From Pseudoclavibacter sp. AY1F1 (GTDB lineage: Bacteria > Actinomycetota > Actinomycetes > Actinomycetales > Microbacteriaceae): a DNA stretch of 64,000 nt. Under the pieces are notes generated by a model. The model did no database searches. It was given only the letters and a program-made list of their open reading frames with translations, and had not been told where the DNA came from. Below, piece by piece: positions 8,417 to 17,462 of the stretch. Positions within the stretch are counted from its first letter, which is position 1; each line of letters begins with the position of its first letter. Made by a program: the position numbers and the translations under genes. Location of the stretch: the NCBI RefSeq assembly GCF_002931075.1, contig NZ_PSTQ01000014.1, positions 1-64,000 of the forward strand, written 5' to 3'.

Positions 8417-9261
8417 GATTCGTTCAACGCCGCGACGGCGACCGAGTTGTGCCAGGCATCGTCGACGGCGACCGGGTCTACGACCTCGCCGGCGTCGAAC
8501 AGGTGGACGGCGAGCTGCTCGCCCGCTCGGAGGTGCAGCTCGGCGAGCTCGAAGCCGCGGCCCTCGCGACCGAGGGGCGCGACCTGGAAAGTCTCGACCT
8601 CGCGGCCCCCATCGCGCGGCCCGTGAAGATCGTCTGCATCGGCCTCAACTACCGCGACCACGCCGCCGAGACGGGCGCCGCGATCCCCGAGGAACCCGTC
8701 ATCTTCATGAAGGACCCCTCGACGATCGTCGGGCCCTTCGACGCCGTGCGCATCCCGCGCAACTCCGCCAAGACCGACTGGGAAGTCGAGCTCGGCATCG
8801 TCATCGCACGGGAAGCCCGCTACCTGGACTCGCCCGCGGATGCTGCGGGCGTCATCGGCGGCTACGTGCTCTCGCACGACGTGAGCGAGCGCGAGTTCCA
8901 GCTCGAACGCGGCGGCCAATGGGATAAGGGCAAGAGCTGCGAGACGTTCAACCCCCTCGGCCCCTGGGTCGCGACTCCCGACGAGATCGACGACGTGCAA
9001 GCGCTCGGCCTGCGCCTCAGCGTCAACGGCGTGCAACGGCAGAACGGCACGACCGCCGACCAGGTGTTCGACGTCAACCACGTCGTCTGGTACCTGAGCC
9101 AGTTCATGGTGCTGCAGCCGGGCGACCTCATCAACACGGGCACGCCAGCAGGTGTCGCGCTCGGCATCGACGGCAACCCGTACCTTCGCGACGGCGACGT
9201 CGTCGAGCTCTCCATCGACGGCCTCGGCACCGCCCGTCAGCGCTTCGAGGACGCCTCGTGA
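8413..9261 (+). CDS. Fumarylacetoacetate hydrolase family protein (2,4-diketo-3-deoxy-acid hydrolase-like)
   Basis: A 282-residue FAH-fold enzyme. Metal ligands are visible in DWEVELGIVI (ExE) and LSHDVSERE (Asp), with the family motif VCIGLNYRDHAAETG. Close relatives cleave 2,4-diketo-3-deoxy-L-fuconate or -rhamnonate to pyruvate and lactate, or act on ureidoglycolate. The GTG start at 8413 has GGAGG 8 nt upstream and overlaps the aldo/keto reductase stop. With the lactonase, dehydrogenase and downstream SDR it fits the last step of the oxidative fucose route. A dehydratase is missing here but could be the enolase-superfamily gene at 31292. Confidence 0.85.
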   Translation: MRFVQRRDGDRVVPGIVDGDRVYDLAGVEQVDGELLARSEVQLGELEAAALATEGRDLESLDLAAPIARPVKIVCIGLNYRDHAAETGAAIPEEPVIFMKDPSTIVGPFDAVRIPRNSAKTDWEVELGIVIAREARYLDSPADAAGVIGGYVLSHDVSEREFQLERGGQWDKGKSCETFNPLGPWVATPDEIDDVQALGLRLSVNGVQRQNGTTADQVFDVNHVVWYLSQFMVLQPGDLINTGTPAGVALGIDGNPYLRDGDVVELSIDGLGTARQRFEDAS

Positions 9262-9372
9262 ATGCGACGCCTCGCGGCGTGGTCGCCGCGTCCGCCGCTC
9301 GCGTCGCGGACGCCGTTGGCCGACTCGCGGGCGCCGTTTCGGGTTCGGCCTCGGTTTCGCCTACTTCAAGTT

Positions 9373-9436
9373 TCGGGATGGGTTCCTCACCTCGGGATGG
9401 GTTGCAAGGCATCCCGAAGTGCGTAACCCATCCCGA
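9373..9436. repeat. Palindromic intergenic element, copy A
   Basis: A 64-nt element bounded by a perfect 12-bp inverted repeat: TCGGGATGGGTT (9373-9384) and AACCCATCCCGA (9425-9436). Inside is a second stem, CGGGATG (9393-9399) with CATCCCG (9410-9416). A second copy with roughly 85 percent identity lies at 40720-40783. It sits between the FAH and SDR genes, so it could stabilise or attenuate the transcript. Confidence 0.8.
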
Positions 9437-9463
9437 GACTGCTGGATGCACGGAGCTGGCAGC

Positions 9464-10279
9464 GTGAGCGGGATCGGAGCTGGCGGCGTGAGCGGCGTCG
9501 TCGATGCCAGCGCCAGCGGTGCGACGGGTGAGTTCGGCGGGCGCGCCGCGATCGTCACGGGCGGCGCATCCGGAATCGGGGCGGCCGTCGCCGAGGAACT
9601 GCTCGCGCGCGGCGCGCAGGTCGCGGTCTTTGACCTGAACGGCGGCTCAGTCGAAGGCTCGGCCCTCGGCGTGAGCGTCGACGTGGCCGACAGGGCATCG
9701 GTGGATGCTGGAGTCGCGGCCGTGCTCGATCGCTTCGGACGCCTCGATGTCGTCGTGAATTGCGCGGGCATCGGTGCGTTCGGCACCGTCGAGGACTCGA
9801 GCGACGACGACTGGGCGCGCGTGCTCAACGTCAACGTGCAGGGCGTCGCCCGCGTGTGCGCTGCGGCAATGCCCGCGCTGCGCGAATCTGACGCAGCCGC
9901 AATCGTGAACCTGACGTCGATCGCCGCCACGACCGGCATCCAGCAGCGCGCCCTCTACTCCGCGACCAAGGGTGCGGTGCACGCGCTGACGCTCGCGATG
10001 GCCGCCGACCACGTCCACGATGGCGTGCGCGTCAACGCGGTCTCGCCCGGCACCACCGATACGCCCTGGGTGCAGCGCATGGTCGCGAACGTCGCCGACC
10101 CGGAAGCCGAGCGCGCCGCCATGAACGCGCGCCAGCCCACGGGGCGACTCGTCACGCCCGCCGAGGTCGCGGGCGCCGTGGCCTACCTCGCGTCGCCACT
10201 CTCCGCATCCACGACGGGCAGCGTGCTCGCCGTCGACGGCGGCTTCGGCGGCCTGCGCGTGCGCCCCGTCCAGGCGTAG
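9464..10279 (+). CDS. SDR family oxidoreductase (probable 2-keto-3-deoxy-sugar-acid dehydrogenase)
   Basis: A 271-residue classical short-chain dehydrogenase. The nucleotide motif is AAIVTGGASGIGAAVAEELL, followed by NCAGIG, catalytic Ser in NLTSIAATTG and YSATKGA with Tyr and Lys. In the non-phosphorylative fucose pathway such an enzyme oxidises 2-keto-3-deoxy-L-fuconate to the 2,4-diketo acid used by the FAH enzyme upstream, which suits its position. The start is ambiguous: a 24-bp direct repeat (9451-9474 and 9475-9498) duplicates a GGAG plus GTG start signal, giving GTG 9464 or 9488. ATG 9446 is also in frame. Confidence 0.85.
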   Translation: MSGIGAGGVSGVVDASASGATGEFGGRAAIVTGGASGIGAAVAEELLARGAQVAVFDLNGGSVEGSALGVSVDVADRASVDAGVAAVLDRFGRLDVVVNCAGIGAFGTVEDSSDDDWARVLNVNVQGVARVCAAAMPALRESDAAAIVNLTSIAATTGIQQRALYSATKGAVHALTLAMAADHVHDGVRVNAVSPGTTDTPWVQRMVANVADPEAERAAMNARQPTGRLVTPAEVAGAVAYLASPLSASTTGSVLAVDGGFGGLRVRPVQA

Positions 10280-10307
10280 CTCCGCGAGGTCACTGCCTCG
10301 TCGATCA

Positions 10308-10361
10308 CTGCCAGTCGAATCGCCCTCCACGAGGTCCGCTCAAGGGCGATTCGACTGGCAG
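10308..10361. terminator. Perfect 19-bp inverted repeat after the first sugar operon
   Basis: CTGCCAGTCGAATCGCCCT (10308-10326) and its exact complement (10343-10361) enclose a 16-nt loop. It lies between the SDR gene and the convergent folA gene, where a bidirectional terminator is expected. No T-run follows. The long perfect stem also resembles the other dispersed inverted-repeat elements in this window. Confidence 0.55.
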
Positions 10362-10424
10362 CGATTCGCGGCGAGTGGGGTCCACCTCGCCTCATTAGCG
10401 GTGTGGTGGGGTGAGCCGAGCCGG

Positions 10425-11075
10425 TCAGGCGTTGCGGGTAAGGGTCAGGAAGCGGTAGCGGATGCCCGTGCGCGACTCGAGCCACCCCTCGGACGGCTCA
10501 CGTGCATCCACGCGCCACGCGTCGCCGGACCAGTCGGGGGCGTGAGCGTCGCCGTCGACCTCGAGGTCGATCTCGGTCACCTCGAGGCGGTCGGCGCTTG
10601 CGATGGCCTCGCGGTAGAGCTCGCCGCCGCCCATGACCCAGGCTTCGCCGGGTGCGCCCACGCTGCTGCCGTCAGCGAAAGAGGCTGAGGCAGAGTCAGC
10701 CCCAGCGTGGTCGGAACTGGAGTCGGCGGAGCTGCCGGCCAGGGCCATCGCATCCTCGAGCGACCCCGCGCGCTCCGCGCCCTCGGCAGCCCAGTCGGGC
10801 TGCCTGGTGACGACGATGTTGCGCCGCCCGGGCAGCGGGCGGAAACGCTCGGGCAGGGAGTCCCAGGTCTTGCGCCCCATGATGACGGGGTGCTTCAGGG
10901 TGACGGCCTTGAAGTGGGCCAGGTCCTCGGGCACGTGCCACGGGATGCCGCCCTCAGCCCCGATCACTCCGCCGCGAGCCTGCGCCCACACCAGCCCGAC
11001 CGTCAGGCTGCCGAATGCCGCTGTCCGCGCGCGGACAGCATCCGCGGCCCAAGTCGCTCCCGCCGCGTCGCTCAT
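10425..11075 (-). CDS. folA: Dihydrofolate reductase
   Basis: A 216-residue DHFR that regenerates tetrahydrofolate with NADPH. Conserved blocks are [30 protein letters not shown] (catalytic acid), [19 protein letters not shown] and WVMGGGELY. It is longer than the usual 160-180 residues for two reasons: about 20 extra N-terminal residues and a Ser/Ala/Asp/Gly-rich insert at about residues 113-144, just before WVMGGG. ATG 11075 overlaps the thyA stop as ATGA, so thyA and folA form one unit, a common pairing because thymidylate synthase makes the dihydrofolate that DHFR reduces. Confidence 0.95.
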   Translation of the reverse strand: MSDAAGATWAADAVRARTAAFGSLTVGLVWAQARGGVIGAEGGIPWHVPEDLAHFKAVTLKHPVIMGRKTWDSLPERFRPLPGRRNIVVTRQPDWAAEGAERAGSLEDAMALAGSSADSSSDHAGADSASASFADGSSVGAPGEAWVMGGGELYREAIASADRLEVTEIDLEVDGDAHAPDWSGDAWRVDAREPSEGWLESRTGIRYRFLTLTRNA

Positions 11076-11881
11076 ACCGCGATCGCCGCGCGGATCGTGG
11101 GGTGGTGCTGGTAGTTCGCGACCTCGAAGTCCTCGAACTCGTAGTCGAAGATCGTGTCGGGGGTGCGGTGGATGCGCAGCTGCGGGTAGGGGTACGGGTC
11201 GCGCGTGAGCTGCTCCCGCACCTGCTCCTCGTGGTTGTCGTAGATGTGGACATCGCCGCCCGTCCACACGAATTCGCCTGGTTCGAGGCCCGTCTGCTGC
11301 GCGACCATGAGGGTCAGCATGGCGTAGGACGCGATGTTGAAGGGCACGCCGAGGAACAGGTCTGCGGAGCGCTGGTACAACTGGCAGGAGAGCTTGCCGT
11401 CGGCGACGTAGAACTGGAACAGGGCGTGGCACGGGGGCAGCGCCATCGTCGAGATCTCGGCCGGGTTCCAGGCCGTGACGACGTGGCGGCGCGAGTCCGG
11501 GTTGGCGCGGATCTGCGCGACGACCTGCTCGATCTGATCGATGTGTCCGCCCTCCGGCGTCGGCCAGGAACGCCACTGCACGCCGTAGACGGGGCCGAGG
11601 TCGCCGTTCTCGTCGGCCCACTCGTCCCAGATCTTCACGCCGCGCTCCTGCAGCCAGCGCACGTTCGAGTCTCCGCGCAGGAACCACAGCAGCTCGTAGG
11701 CGATCGACTTGAAGTGCACGCGCTTCGTGGTGATGAGCGGGAAGCTCTCCGACAGGTCGAACCGCAGCTGGCGGCCGAACACGCTTCGCGTCCCCGTGCC
11801 GGTGCGGTCGGATTTCTGGGCGCCGTTCTCGAGCACGTCGCGCAGCAGGTCTTCGTACGGGGTCTTGATCTCCGAAGTCAC
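11072..11881 (-). CDS. thyA: Thymidylate synthase
   Basis: A 269-residue ThyA-type synthase converting dUMP to dTMP with methylene-tetrahydrofolate. The start [14 protein letters not shown], the loop [14 protein letters not shown], the catalytic Cys in [12 protein letters not shown] and the dUMP-binding [18 protein letters not shown] are all present, and the protein ends in IAV. I chose GTG 11881, giving the usual length; a GTG at 11908 would add nine residues. Neither has a strong ribosome-binding site. It is the first gene of the thyA-folA pair. Confidence 0.95.
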   Translation of the reverse strand: MTSEIKTPYEDLLRDVLENGAQKSDRTGTGTRSVFGRQLRFDLSESFPLITTKRVHFKSIAYELLWFLRGDSNVRWLQERGVKIWDEWADENGDLGPVYGVQWRSWPTPEGGHIDQIEQVVAQIRANPDSRRHVVTAWNPAEISTMALPPCHALFQFYVADGKLSCQLYQRSADLFLGVPFNIASYAMLTLMVAQQTGLEPGEFVWTGGDVHIYDNHEEQVREQLTRDPYPYPQLRIHRTPDTIFDYEFEDFEVANYQHHPTIRAAIAV

Positions 11882-11978
11882 GTCCCGAGGATACGCCCGA
11901 CGCGGCACCGTGCCCAGCGGCTCAACGACACGTGACGCTTCGGGGCAACTCGCCGGGAACGAGACCTACGCTCGGGAC

Positions 11979-12830
11979 ATGAGCACACCCGCCCCTCCGT
12001 CGCCCGCGCCCGCACGCCTCCTGATCGCGGGCTTCGGCAAGCTCGGCGCGCGCCTGGGGGAGAGGTACGCCGCGCGCGGCACTGAGGTCTCCGGGGTGCG
12101 CCGCAGCGGCGGCACGGCGGGGGCCGGTGTCGAGCTCATCCGCGCAGACCTCGCCGATCCTGCCGCACCGCCTCTCGCTCTCCCGCACGTTGACGCCATG
12201 GTCATCACGCTGCCGCCGCCCACCGTGGACGGCGTCGTGGAGCCCGACGCTTACCGGCGCTCCCTCGAGACGCTCGCGGCGAGCCTGCCGAGCGTCCCGG
12301 CGAGGGTTGTCTTCGTGTCGTCGACGCGCGTCTTCGAGGGCAGGGGTGACGGGTCCGTGATCACCGAAGCGGATGCGCCGTCACCGACCTCCGACCGTGC
12401 GCGTGCGCTGGTTGACGGCGAGCGACGCGCGGCCGAGCTGTTCGGTGCATCCGTCATCAGGCCGTCTGGCATCTACGGCCCCGGACGCGACAGCCTCATC
12501 CGCCGCGTCCTCGCGGGGGACCCGATCCAGTACGCACGCCGGACCAACCGCGTCCACGAGAGCGATCTCGTCCGCGCCATCGAGGCGATGCTCGAGCGGG
12601 ACGATGCGCCAGGGCTCCTCCATGCCACCGATGCCAGCCCCGCGTCCCTCGGCGACGTCGCCACGGTTGTGGCGGGCGAGCTGGGGGTCAGCGTGCCCCC
12701 GCGCGTCCTTCCGGACGAGGCAGGGGGCACCGTGTTGAGCGGCCAGCGGATGCTCGATTTCCTCGGCTCGCTCGACTACCCCAGCTACCGTGAGGGCTAC
12801 GCCGAGATGGTGCGCCTCCGCGCGAGCTGA
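11979..12830 (+). CDS. NAD-dependent epimerase/dehydratase-like reductase (YeeZ/COG0451-like)
   Basis: A 283-residue extended-SDR-like protein. The Rossmann glycine motif is LLIAGFGKLGARLGERYAARG, with a VFVSSTRVFEG strand carrying the Ser/Thr and RPSGIYGPGRDS carrying the Tyr. The usual YxxxK lysine is not obvious, as in the atypical SDRs related to YeeZ. ATG 11979 follows GGGA by a few nt. It is divergent from thyA with a short gap. Its substrate is unknown; a cytosolic NAD(P)-dependent housekeeping role is likely. Confidence 0.75.
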   Translation: MSTPAPPSPAPARLLIAGFGKLGARLGERYAARGTEVSGVRRSGGTAGAGVELIRADLADPAAPPLALPHVDAMVITLPPPTVDGVVEPDAYRRSLETLAASLPSVPARVVFVSSTRVFEGRGDGSVITEADAPSPTSDRARALVDGERRAAELFGASVIRPSGIYGPGRDSLIRRVLAGDPIQYARRTNRVHESDLVRAIEAMLERDDAPGLLHATDASPASLGDVATVVAGELGVSVPPRVLPDEAGGTVLSGQRMLDFLGSLDYPSYREGYAEMVRLRAS

Positions 12831-13025
12831 CGCTGCCCCGCTCCGCCCGCCGCCCCCTCGTCCGCGTTCCGCAGCGGAGTTGTGGTTGCTCTCCAGCGAT
12901 TTTGACGACCATCACACTGCCCTGGGCGTCCATACTGGGGGCGTCGCCGCGAGGCCGCAAGCTCCACACCAGCTCCACCCGAGATCGTCGCCCGTCGCGT
13001 CCCCGCGGCGCCCTGAAGGAGTCGC

Positions 13026-14801
13026 ATGTCAGAGCCAACCACCACCCCCGCCGACACGCAGCCGATCCCTGAGGTGCAGCCTGCCCCGGAGGCCTTCATT
13101 CTGACCGCGGGCACGATCGTGACGATGGATGCGCAACTGCCGCGCGCATCCGCCGTCGCCGTCGCGGACGGGAAGATCGTCGCCGTCGGAACACTGGCGG
13201 AGTGCGCGGAGGTGCTGCCAGGCGCCCCCGTCATCGACAGCGAGGCACCCGTCCTCATGCCAGGGTTCATCGACCCGCACAGCCACCCGTTCCTGAGCGG
13301 CCTCGCGACGCAGCTGCCTGCTCAGTCGATCGCGCCGTGGAACGCACCGACCTGGAGTGAGGTGCTGAGCATCTTCTCGCAGGCGATGGCCGAGCATGAC
13401 GCGGATGTTCCCCTGCTCTTCAACGGCTTCGACGCGCTCCTGCACGGGCGCCCGGCCCCGACGGCAGCCGACCTCGACGCGATCTTCGGCGACCGGGTGG
13501 CGGTTGTCGTCGACAACTCCGGGCACGCCTGCTCCTTCACGTCGGCGCTCATCCGCAGCCGCGGGTGGGACGCCACGCCGCCACAAGACCCGGTCGGCGG
13601 GTCCTTCGCGCGGGACGCGGCCGGCGCCCTCACGGGGGTCTCGTTCGAGATCCCCGCGAACACTGCTGTGCTCGGGCCCGTCCTGCAGCAGCTTGGCGGA
13701 AACCCGCTCGGCAGCGCCGCCGAGTACTACGCGCTCATGGCCCGCGCAGGCATCACCTCGACTTCTGACATGACGTTCTCGGGCGACCTCGCCCCTGCCT
13801 ACGAGGCGCTCGCAGCCATGCCATCCTCGCCTCTGCGCGTGAGCCTGTGGGAGGTGTCGACGGCCACCGACCCCGGGGCGGTTGCGACCTTCGCGGCGGG
13901 GGAGGAGCGCCTCGTGAAGCAGGGCGTGAAGCTGTGGACAGACGGCTCCCCATGGATCGGTAACATCGCCACCTCGTTCCCCTACCTCGCGAGCGACGCG
14001 ACGAGGCGCGCCGGAATCGACCCCGCGACAGCGGGCGGACCATCCGCCATGAACTACTCGCGAGAGCAGGTGGATGCGACCCTCGACGCGTGCGCGCCGC
14101 TCGGCTGGCAGATGTCGTTCCACGCGAACGGTGACCTGGCCCTCGACTTCGCGCTCGATGCCTACGAGCGGGCCCTGTCCGAGCACGGCCTGCTCGGCTC
14201 CGATCACCGCTGGCGCATCGAACATGCAGGCGCTGGTCGCCGCGACCAGTTCGAGCGGGCGGCTCACCTCGGCGTGCACGTGTCGCTCGCGCCGTTCCAG
14301 TATTACTTCTGGGGCGACCTGCTCGACGGTGAGATGTTCGCGCCGGAGCACGGCGCGCGCTGGCAGGCGTTCAGGGACGCGGTCGATGCCGGGGTTGTCG
14401 TCTCCCTGCACAACGACGGCTCCGTGTCGCCGCCGACGCCCATCCTGAACGTGCAGACCGCCGCTACCCGCCGCACGAGCAGCGGCCGCATCCACGCCCC
14501 AGAGCAGGCGATTCCAGTGGATGCTGCGCTCAGGGCCCACACGATCGACGCGGCCCGTACCCTGCACCGGGAGCACCTCGTCGGCTCGATCGCGGTTGGC
14601 AAGCTCGCCGACTTCGTTGAACTGACCGCGGACCCGTATGAGGTGCCGCCGCGCTACCTCGCGGAGCGCGTGCAGGCGCTTGGCACGTGGGTCGGTGGGG
14701 CGCGCGTCGACCTCCCTGAGTTCCTCGCTGCGGCGCACGCCAGCGATCCCGCGCCGCACGCTCACCACGCTGCGCGCGGCCGCACCGGTCACAGCTGCTG
14801 A
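13026..14801 (+). CDS. Amidohydrolase family protein (YtcJ-like)
   Basis: A 591-residue metal-dependent amidohydrolase of the YtcJ/COG1574 group. The N-terminal beta-sandwich strand carries GTIVTMDAQLP, the metal-binding pair is in PGFIDPHSHPFLSG, and later histidines lie in MSFHANGDLALD and RIEHAGAG. The C-terminal part returns to the sandwich with VGSIAVGKLADFVEL. AAGGAG precedes ATG 13026. Family members hydrolyse exocyclic amides, formamides or N-acyl compounds, and the substrate cannot be told. It stands alone between a reductase and a convergent small membrane protein. Confidence 0.85.
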   Translation: MSEPTTTPADTQPIPEVQPAPEAFILTAGTIVTMDAQLPRASAVAVADGKIVAVGTLAECAEVLPGAPVIDSEAPVLMPGFIDPHSHPFLSGLATQLPAQSIAPWNAPTWSEVLSIFSQAMAEHDADVPLLFNGFDALLHGRPAPTAADLDAIFGDRVAVVVDNSGHACSFTSALIRSRGWDATPPQDPVGGSFARDAAGALTGVSFEIPANTAVLGPVLQQLGGNPLGSAAEYYALMARAGITSTSDMTFSGDLAPAYEALAAMPSSPLRVSLWEVSTATDPGAVATFAAGEERLVKQGVKLWTDGSPWIGNIATSFPYLASDATRRAGIDPATAGGPSAMNYSREQVDATLDACAPLGWQMSFHANGDLALDFALDAYERALSEHGLLGSDHRWRIEHAGAGRRDQFERAAHLGVHVSLAPFQYYFWGDLLDGEMFAPEHGARWQAFRDAVDAGVVVSLHNDGSVSPPTPILNVQTAATRRTSSGRIHAPEQAIPVDAALRAHTIDAARTLHREHLVGSIAVGKLADFVELTADPYEVPPRYLAERVQALGTWVGGARVDLPEFLAAAHASDPAPHAHHAARGRTGHSC

Positions 14802-14864
14802 GGCGGCCCAGCGCGGCCGGCACCTCGATCGGGTGTCGGTTTCAGGTCGCGCTCGTTCGCTCGG

Positions 14865-15413
14865 CTAATTGTCGCTCCGGCTCGCTGGCGCGGCTTCCGC
14901 GAGCAGCCAGCGCGAGACTCGGTGGCTCGCGTCAAGCCAGGCCGGAGCAACGGCATAGCCGAGAGCGATGAGGGCGGTGCCCAGCGCGGCTCCGAGGAGG
15001 AGGTTGAGAGCCTCTGGCATTGGGAGCAGCCCCTGCCACCCCGTGGGGTCGATACCGAAGATGAGTGTCAGCGCCGGTCTGACAAGGAGCCCTTCGAGTC
15101 CCCACCCGACGAGACCGATCGGGGCGAAGGCTAGTGGTCCGGCGAGGCAGGGTGCGGAGAGTCCCCACAGCACGATTCGGCGCGACGTCCCGATTGCAGC
15201 TGGACTCGCCGTCGGCGAGAGCTCACTGTCGATGACCTTCGCGTTCCGGACGATCTTCTCGAGGTAGGCGCTTGCGTCACCGGTGCGTGTGCGTGTGCGT
15301 GCGAGCGATGCGAGTGAAATCGCGAGCAGCAGGAGTGAATTCCAGAGGGTGGCGATGAACGCGAGCGTGACCCTGATCGAGGCGAGTAGAGCACGTGGAC
15401 GAGAGTGGCGCAT
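14865..15413 (-). CDS. Hypothetical membrane protein
   Basis: A 182-residue protein that I do not recognise. It has a basic N-terminus, one hydrophobic segment at about 10-38, a polar linker with an Arg/Thr repeat (RTRTRTG) encoded by a GTGCGT tandem near 15285-15300, and two or three hydrophobic segments after residue 75. ATG 15413 has GGGGAT a few nt upstream and no in-frame ATG further out. It is divergent from the biosynthetic operon, and a link to that cluster is possible but unproven. Confidence 0.55.
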   Translation of the reverse strand: MRHSRPRALLASIRVTLAFIATLWNSLLLLAISLASLARTRTRTGDASAYLEKIVRNAKVIDSELSPTASPAAIGTSRRIVLWGLSAPCLAGPLAFAPIGLVGWGLEGLLVRPALTLIFGIDPTGWQGLLPMPEALNLLLGAALGTALIALGYAVAPAWLDASHRVSRWLLAEAAPASRSDN

Positions 15414-15491
15414 GGATCCCCATTCGTGGGTCGGCTCGCGGAGGTGACGCGAGTGTAGCGCGTCGATGTGAGGTGAATCCTCCAACACAAT

Positions 15492-15520
15492 TTGGTGTTT
15501 CAGGCTATGCGGGACAAGAT
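15492..15520 (+). promoter_or_regulatory. Candidate promoter of the biosynthetic operon
   Basis: TTGGTG (15492-15497), 17 bp, CAAGAT (15515-15520) lies about 145 nt before the first gene. A short inverted repeat, AACAC (15485-15489) and GTGTT (15496-15500), overlaps the -35. It is the best-looking promoter between 15414 and 15665. Nothing else was found in that gap, and no regulator gene lies in the operon. Confidence 0.35.
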
Positions 15521-15665
15521 ATCGCGCGAAATCAGGCCATGAACGAGCGCTCAATTGAGCGGAGGGGAGAACTGCCCGAGACGATGCCGCACGCCGGTGG
15601 TACTGTCCGAATCGCTGGACCCCGGGGGCAGGGTCAGCGAAGGCCACTTGGGGAGGGGGACTATC

Positions 15666-17462
15666 GTGCGCGATTCTGCGACGCTGATCGATCGGTTGCG
15701 CGAGCACGCTGGCCTCGACCCGCATCGTCGGGCTGTGACATTCGTGGGCGACGACGGCACGCAGTCGACTCTCACGTACGGCGAGCTCGAGACGCAGTCG
15801 CGGAAGATCGCGGAGGGGCTCACGGCCCGCTTCGAGTGCGGCTCCAGGGTGCTCGTCATGCTGCCCAACGGTCTGGACTTCGTGATTGCGCTCGTCGCGT
15901 GCTTCCGGGGTGGCTTCATCGCGGTGCCGATGCCGCTTCCAGGCCGATTCGCTCGACAGTGGGAGCGAAGCTCGGTCGTCGCTCGGGATGCTGCCGCCAC
16001 AGCCATCGTCACGGCAGCCGCGCACCATGACGAGGTCGCGAACTGGGCCGGCAGGGAATGCGACCCTGCGGTTGAGCTTTTCAGAATCGACGGCTGCGAA
16101 CCTGCCGCGGTCGCCTGCGCCGAGTCGGCGCCGCCGCGCCCGACGGACGTCGCATTCCTCCAGTACACCTCGGGGTCTACGAGCGCGCCGAAGGGGGTTG
16201 TCGTCACGCACGCCAACCTGACCGCTCATGCGCGGGCTTCATCCCGAGCCCTCGGGCTCGACGGCGATGATGTCTTCTGCAGCTGGCTGCCCATCCATCA
16301 TGACTTCGGACTCATCGGGATGCTCCTGGTTCCGCTGCATCTGGGAGCGACCGCCTACCTCATGTCTCCCACCGACTTCGTGAAGCGGCCGGCGAGATGG
16401 CTGCAACTGCTCAGTCGCGTGCGTGCGACGCTCACGGCTGGCCCAAACTTCGGCTACAGGCACTGCTGCGATCGCGTGCGCTCCGAGCAGCTCGACGGGG
16501 TCGATCTCTCCGCCCTCCGCTATGCGCTGAACGCGTCTGAGCCGGTGGAGGCGGACACGCTGGATGCGTTTGCCGACCGCTTCGCCCCGTATGGACTCCG
16601 TGAGGGGGCAGCAGCACCGGCCTACGGGCTAGCGGAGGCCACGCTCGGCGTCACGTATCCGGGCGGGGCGGGGCACGGCCCTGCGTCCACGCCCTTGGTC
16701 GACCTCGAGGAACTCGCGCGCGGCCGCGTTGTCCGTGCAACCCAAGCGACCGGTGCCACCCGGAGACTCGTCGGCTGCGGGGTTCCGCATGGCGTCGAGG
16801 TTCGTATCGTGGATGATCGCGGCGATTCAGCCACCGACGGCGTGGTCGGTGAGGTGTGGCTGCGTGGCGAGACCGTCGCGGCGGGGTACTGGAACCAGGA
16901 GACCCAGACGAACGCCACGTTCCTGGCACGCCTCGCGGATGGTTCCGGTCCCTGGCTTCGCACCGGCGATCTCGGAGCGATGATCGACGATCAGCTCTAT
17001 CTCACGGGCCGCATCAAAGAGCTGCTCATCGTGAACGGTCGCAACCTGTACCCAGTAGACCTCGAGCGCGCTCTGCAGCAGCAGCATCCGGGGCTCGATG
17101 GCCGCCCCGCCGCTGTGTTCGCTGTCGGCAGCGATGTCGTCGCCGTGCTCGAATGCTCGCCGAGCCTGGTCACCGCGCCCGGGTCCGCCGCTCAGCTCCT
17201 CAGCGCGCTGGCGCAGACGCTCGCCGAGACCACCGGCGCCTCGGTAGGAGACATCGTTCTGACGGCTCCCGGGAGCGTCAGCCGGACGACAAGCGGCAAA
17301 GTGCAGCGTTCTCGAACCAGATCACGGCTCGCAGACGGCAGCTTGACTCCGCTCGCGACGTTCCGTGGCTCTCCGCGCCAGGCGCGAGCGTCCATGGTCG
17401 CGTCGGCCGGCGCAGCATCACGACCAGCCACGACATCCCATGCATCGGAAAGAAGCACATGA
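15666..17462 (+). CDS. Fatty acyl-AMP ligase (FAAL), loading enzyme
   Basis: A 598-residue ANL adenylate-forming enzyme of the FAAL group (FadD32-like), which activates a fatty acid as acyl-AMP and passes it to a carrier protein rather than to CoA. Motifs: A3 YTSGSTSAPKG (167-177), the FAAL-type HHDFGLIGMLL (211-221), A5 AYGLAEATLG, A7 WLRTGDLGAM, A8 GRIKELLIVNGRNLYPVDLE and a C-terminal TSGKVQR with the A10 lysine. Start GTG 15666 has a GGGGAGGGGG tract 8 nt upstream; the frame continues to a TTG at 15555, which I reject. It heads the operon, and its stop overlaps the carrier-protein start. Confidence 0.9.
   Translation: MRDSATLIDRLREHAGLDPHRRAVTFVGDDGTQSTLTYGELETQSRKIAEGLTARFECGSRVLVMLPNGLDFVIALVACFRGGFIAVPMPLPGRFARQWERSSVVARDAAATAIVTAAAHHDEVANWAGRECDPAVELFRIDGCEPAAVACAESAPPRPTDVAFLQYTSGSTSAPKGVVVTHANLTAHARASSRALGLDGDDVFCSWLPIHHDFGLIGMLLVPLHLGATAYLMSPTDFVKRPARWLQLLSRVRATLTAGPNFGYRHCCDRVRSEQLDGVDLSALRYALNASEPVEADTLDAFADRFAPYGLREGAAAPAYGLAEATLGVTYPGGAGHGPASTPLVDLEELARGRVVRATQATGATRRLVGCGVPHGVEVRIVDDRGDSATDGVVGEVWLRGETVAAGYWNQETQTNATFLARLADGSGPWLRTGDLGAMIDDQLYLTGRIKELLIVNGRNLYPVDLERALQQQHPGLDGRPAAVFAVGSDVVAVLECSPSLVTAPGSAAQLLSALAQTLAETTGASVGDIVLTAPGSVSRTTSGKVQRSRTRSRLADGSLTPLATFRGSPRQARASMVASAGAASRPATTSHASERST

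Noticed and set aside
10425-11687. A longer dihydrofolate reductase frame
   Set aside because: The upstream half overlaps thyA in another frame and is Arg-rich; ATG 11075 overlaps the thyA stop in the usual way.
12902-12936. Promoter TTGACG ... CATACT before the amidohydrolase
   Set aside because: The spacer of 23 bp is too long for a normal sigma-70-type promoter.
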